DNA of 5,826 bases. It comes from an uncultured Clostridia bacterium. Its GTDB lineage: Bacteria; Bacillota; Clostridia; Christensenellales; Borkfalkiaceae. The notes under the pieces were generated by a model that was not told the DNA's origin, did not search any database, and saw only the letters and a program-made list of their open reading frames with translations. Of this stretch, positions 4,130 to 5,826 are shown piece by piece. The translations under genes were made by a program, and so were the position numbers. The stretch is from assembly GCA_946540675.1 (NCBI GenBank), contig CAMNIW010000090.1:1-5826 (forward strand), read 5' to 3'. How positions within the stretch are numbered: position 1 is the first letter of the stretch; every line of letters begins with the position of its first letter.

Positions 4130-5470
4130 ATGTACCAACTTTTCAATTCGGCGGTAACGAAGATAAAAAGGATAGATTTCCTTAAAACCGTTATCAAAAA
4201 GAAAGCCGAAGAATCGGGCTCTTTGACAGGCGAAGCGGCTGTTTTAAGAAAGAAAAACGGCTGGGCGGACAGGCTGGAAAACGACGTCAGACTCTACCGC
4301 ATCAACGCGCAGATTGCCGCCGCGGACAAGAGCGTCGCGGAGTGCAAAGAAGAGATAAAAAAACTTAAAAACGAAGCGTTGGACGAACTCGCCGACGCGT
4401 ACCCCAAGGCGACGACCGCCGAGCACCGAGAAAAGGTTCGCGCCGCGGTCAGATATCTTACCGACGGCAAAACTCTTTTGTATTCCGACGTGGACGCGGG
4501 CGGAGTCGAAGGCGAAACGCAGATAGTCGGCGTCATCACCACTCAGGACAAGAAAAAACGCGGCGAAGTGGCAAGGCTGGTAAAAGCGGGGCTCGTTTCC
4601 GATACGGGAAAAGTGGTCGAAAGACCCAAGATATGCGCGTACGTTTACTCTAAGGACGAACCCGAAGGAATAGAAAAGGAAGCCGACGACACTTTCAAGA
4701 AAAAAACTCGCCGTGCGGTACGGGAAAAGAAGAAAGCGGACGGAAGAAAGAGATTTTTCGGCAACCTGAAAACTTCTTACGTCAACATAAATTCCGTATA
4801 CGTTATCGCAATTTTCGCGATCTACGCCGTTTTCACGCTATGGGCGACGCTTTCGGAACTTTCCGATACGGCGTTTTATCCGCTGAGAAACAAACTCCCG
4901 ATAGCCCTTGCGATAGCCTTTTGCGCATACGCGGTATTCGCTCTCTTTTACGAGAAACGCGGCGGCTTTGCGGATAAAGTCGCGCTCTTTCTCGTTCTCG
5001 CGTCGATAGTAGATTTCGTATGTCTTGCTTTTGCGGAAAACCCCGTCGGGCGACTCGTCAAACCCGTGCTGGAAATCGTTTGCGGACTTTGGTTTATGAT
5101 ATTCGGTTCGGCTGTGCGCTTTACGAGAACGGTCGACGGAAAGGAAGCCTGTTCGACGGTCTACGCAAAGATATTTTCGCTCTTTTCGGGCGTGCTTTTG
5201 GCGTGCGTCGTCGCGGCCGCTCCCGTTTCGGCGTATTTCTATTCGCTTTTCGGTGCGATAACCTTTGCGGCGACCTGCTTTGCGGTACTTCTTTTCGCGC
5301 TCAAACACAATTCGACGGCAAAGGTCGGCGCGTACCTTTCGGCGGCGTTTTATCTCACGGCTTTTGCGATCGCGGACGGCGGAACGCTGTTTACGGTTCT
5401 TTACGGAACGCTCGGCGCGGCGATGATACTGTGCCTTGCTATAAATAAATTCAGGAGACAAGGAAAATGA
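4130..5470 (+). CDS. Unrecognised protein: cytosolic coiled-coil/charged head plus about eight membrane helices
   Basis: 446 residues, no family recognised. Residues 1-215 are soluble and highly charged: an N-terminal helical region, a Lys/Glu-rich segment likely to form a coiled coil (about 58-92), a small region of possible globular fold (about 97-175, with QIVGVITTQDKKKRGEVARL), and a strongly basic stretch (189-213). There is no signal peptide. Residues 222-440 carry about eight hydrophobic helices: roughly 222-243, 255-274, 283-302, 312-331, 346-367, 370-391, 398-415 and 419-438. Basic residues before the first helix and at the tail (KFRRQGK) put both ends in the cytosol by the positive-inside rule. 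Start at 4130 is supported by GAGGGA upstream. The stop overlaps the next start by four bases (ATGA), so it is coupled to the FTR-like protein and may act with it at the membrane; that is inference only. Confidence 0.8.
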   Translation: MYQLFNSAVTKIKRIDFLKTVIKKKAEESGSLTGEAAVLRKKNGWADRLENDVRLYRINAQIAAADKSVAECKEEIKKLKNEALDELADAYPKATTAEHREKVRAAVRYLTDGKTLLYSDVDAGGVEGETQIVGVITTQDKKKRGEVARLVKAGLVSDTGKVVERPKICAYVYSKDEPEGIEKEADDTFKKKTRRAVREKKKADGRKRFFGNLKTSYVNINSVYVIAIFAIYAVFTLWATLSELSDTAFYPLRNKLPIALAIAFCAYAVFALFYEKRGGFADKVALFLVLASIVDFVCLAFAENPVGRLVKPVLEIVCGLWFMIFGSAVRFTRTVDGKEACSTVYAKIFSLFSGVLLACVVAAAPVSAYFYSLFGAITFAATCFAVLLFALKHNSTAKVGAYLSAAFYLTAFAIADGGTLFTVLYGTLGAAMILCLAINKFRRQGK

Positions 5471-5664
5471 AGATAAGGCTGAACGAAGATCGGGAAGTCG
5501 TGAAAACCATAAGGGAAGGGCTTAAAGCCAAAGACGGGTATTGCCCGTGCAGAGTAGGCAAACTCCCCGAAAACAAGTGTATGTGCGAAGAGTTCAAGGC
5601 GCAGATAGCCGACCCCGACTATGAAGGCTATTGCCATTGTAAACTTTATTATAAGGAAAAATGA
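5467..5664 (+). CDS. Minimal ferredoxin:thioredoxin reductase beta-like Fe-S protein
   Basis: 65-residue cytosolic protein with the three Cys-x-Cys motifs of the catalytic (beta) chain of ferredoxin:thioredoxin reductase: CPC (26-28), CMC (38-40) and CHC (56-58), in the context GYCPCRVGKLPENKCMCEEF and GYCHCKLYY. In the plant/cyanobacterial enzyme four of these cysteines hold a [4Fe-4S] cluster and the other two form the redox-active disulfide; all six are present here, so disulfide reduction with ferredoxin electrons is plausible. The gaps differ from the photosynthetic enzyme (9 and 15 intervening residues rather than 16 and 8) and the chain is much shorter, like the bacterial and archaeal FTR-like reductases. 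No alpha (variable) subunit or thioredoxin gene is in the window. The start at 5467 has AGGAG at 5453-5457 and AAGGA closer in, and overlaps the previous stop by four bases. Confidence 0.88.
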   Translation: MKIRLNEDREVVKTIREGLKAKDGYCPCRVGKLPENKCMCEEFKAQIADPDYEGYCHCKLYYKEK

Positions 5665-5668
5665 TACG

Positions 5669-5686
5669 ACATATTATATAATATGT
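5669..5686. promoter_or_regulatory. Perfect 18-bp AT-rich palindrome
   Basis: ACATATTAT and its complement ATAATATGT meet without a spacer. It lies five bases after the last operon gene and just before the GC-rich hairpin. Both strands contain TATAAT within it, but neither has a matching -35, so a promoter is not supported. It could be a protein binding site or simply a low-complexity AT dyad. Confidence 0.4.
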
Positions 5687-5695
5687 AGATAAAAT

Positions 5696-5758
5696 GACGT
5701 TCGCCCCCGCGGTTTCGCGGGGGCGAAAAACGTCTGAAAGCGTTATAAAAATTTTTTT
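5696..5758 (+). terminator. GC-rich hairpin and T-tract ending the operon
   Basis: A perfect 12-bp stem (5700-5711 with 5716-5727) with a GTTT loop, extendable by GACG/CGTC (5696-5699 with 5731-5734) across a bulge. The seven-T run (5752-5758) comes about 24 bases later, after a small AACG/CGTT hairpin (5729-5744), so the layout is not that of a single textbook terminator. Position after the last gene makes a terminator role likely. Confidence 0.55.
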
Positions 5759-5777
5759 GAAAAGTTTTAATTTTTGC

Positions 5778-5806
5778 TTGACAGTAAAAGGCGGATGTGG
5801 TAATAT
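5778..5806 (+). promoter_or_regulatory. Strong promoter for a gene beyond the window
   Basis: Consensus TTGACA (5778-5783), 17-bp spacer, TGG plus TAATAT (5801-5806). Transcription would begin near 5813 and leave the window. No coding start is visible in the remaining bases. Confidence 0.65.
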
Positions 5807-5826
5807 AGATAGGCTATCGACGAGAT

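Noticed and set aside
4838..5461. 207-residue minus-strand open frame opposite the 446-residue protein.
   Set aside because: Very Arg/Lys-rich translation typical of the antisense frame of a membrane protein gene; no ribosome site or domain.

Overview
The window looks like a chromosomal piece of an anaerobic Bacillota (Clostridia-type) genome, probably from a gut or other anoxic community. The evidence is a two-subunit oxygen-sensitive class I fumarase, a TtcA-family tRNA thiolation enzyme, a minimal ferredoxin:thioredoxin-reductase-like Fe-S protein, clear Gram-positive style promoters (TTGACA, 17 bp, TGnTATAAT) and AGGA-type ribosome binding sites. No genus can be named from this stretch. 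No transposase, integrase, CRISPR array, tRNA or rRNA is visible.

Layout. 1-764 (+): the end of a fumarase alpha gene and the complete beta gene, overlapping by one base. 765-1092: about 330 bases without a protein gene. They hold two long, perfect GC-rich hairpins and, facing them on the minus strand, an extended -10 promoter, so a short minus-strand RNA is proposed. The terminator of the next gene follows. 1093-1920 (-): an AraC-family regulator. 1921-2648: about 730 bases without a conventional gene but dense in signals, all best read on the minus strand. From right to left these are a promoter, a tiny open frame with a good ribosome site but an ATA at the start position, two tandem 40/41-bp hairpin repeats, a multi-helix element with a competing 12-bp pairing, a weak terminator, then the araC promoter and an araC leader containing a well-formed terminator. 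2649-3386 (-): ttcA-like gene with a strong terminator. 3387-3469: divergent promoter region. 3470-5664 (+): a three-gene operon coding for a COG2426-type membrane protein, an unrecognised 446-residue protein (cytosolic head plus about eight membrane helices) and a 65-residue FTR-beta-like Fe-S protein translationally coupled to it. 5665-5826: a perfect 18-bp AT palindrome, a GC-rich hairpin followed by a T-tract, and a strong promoter reading out of the window.

How they fit together. The fumarase serves anaerobic C4 metabolism. TtcA and the FTR-like protein are both Fe-S and thiol-redox proteins, but they lie on opposite strands and no shared pathway can be shown. The most unusual parts are the structured minus-strand region 2126-2590, the terminator-containing araC leader, the putative small RNA at 820-956, and the unrecognised membrane-protein/mini-FTR pair. 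All functional statements about these are inference from sequence; nothing was searched or folded by computer.
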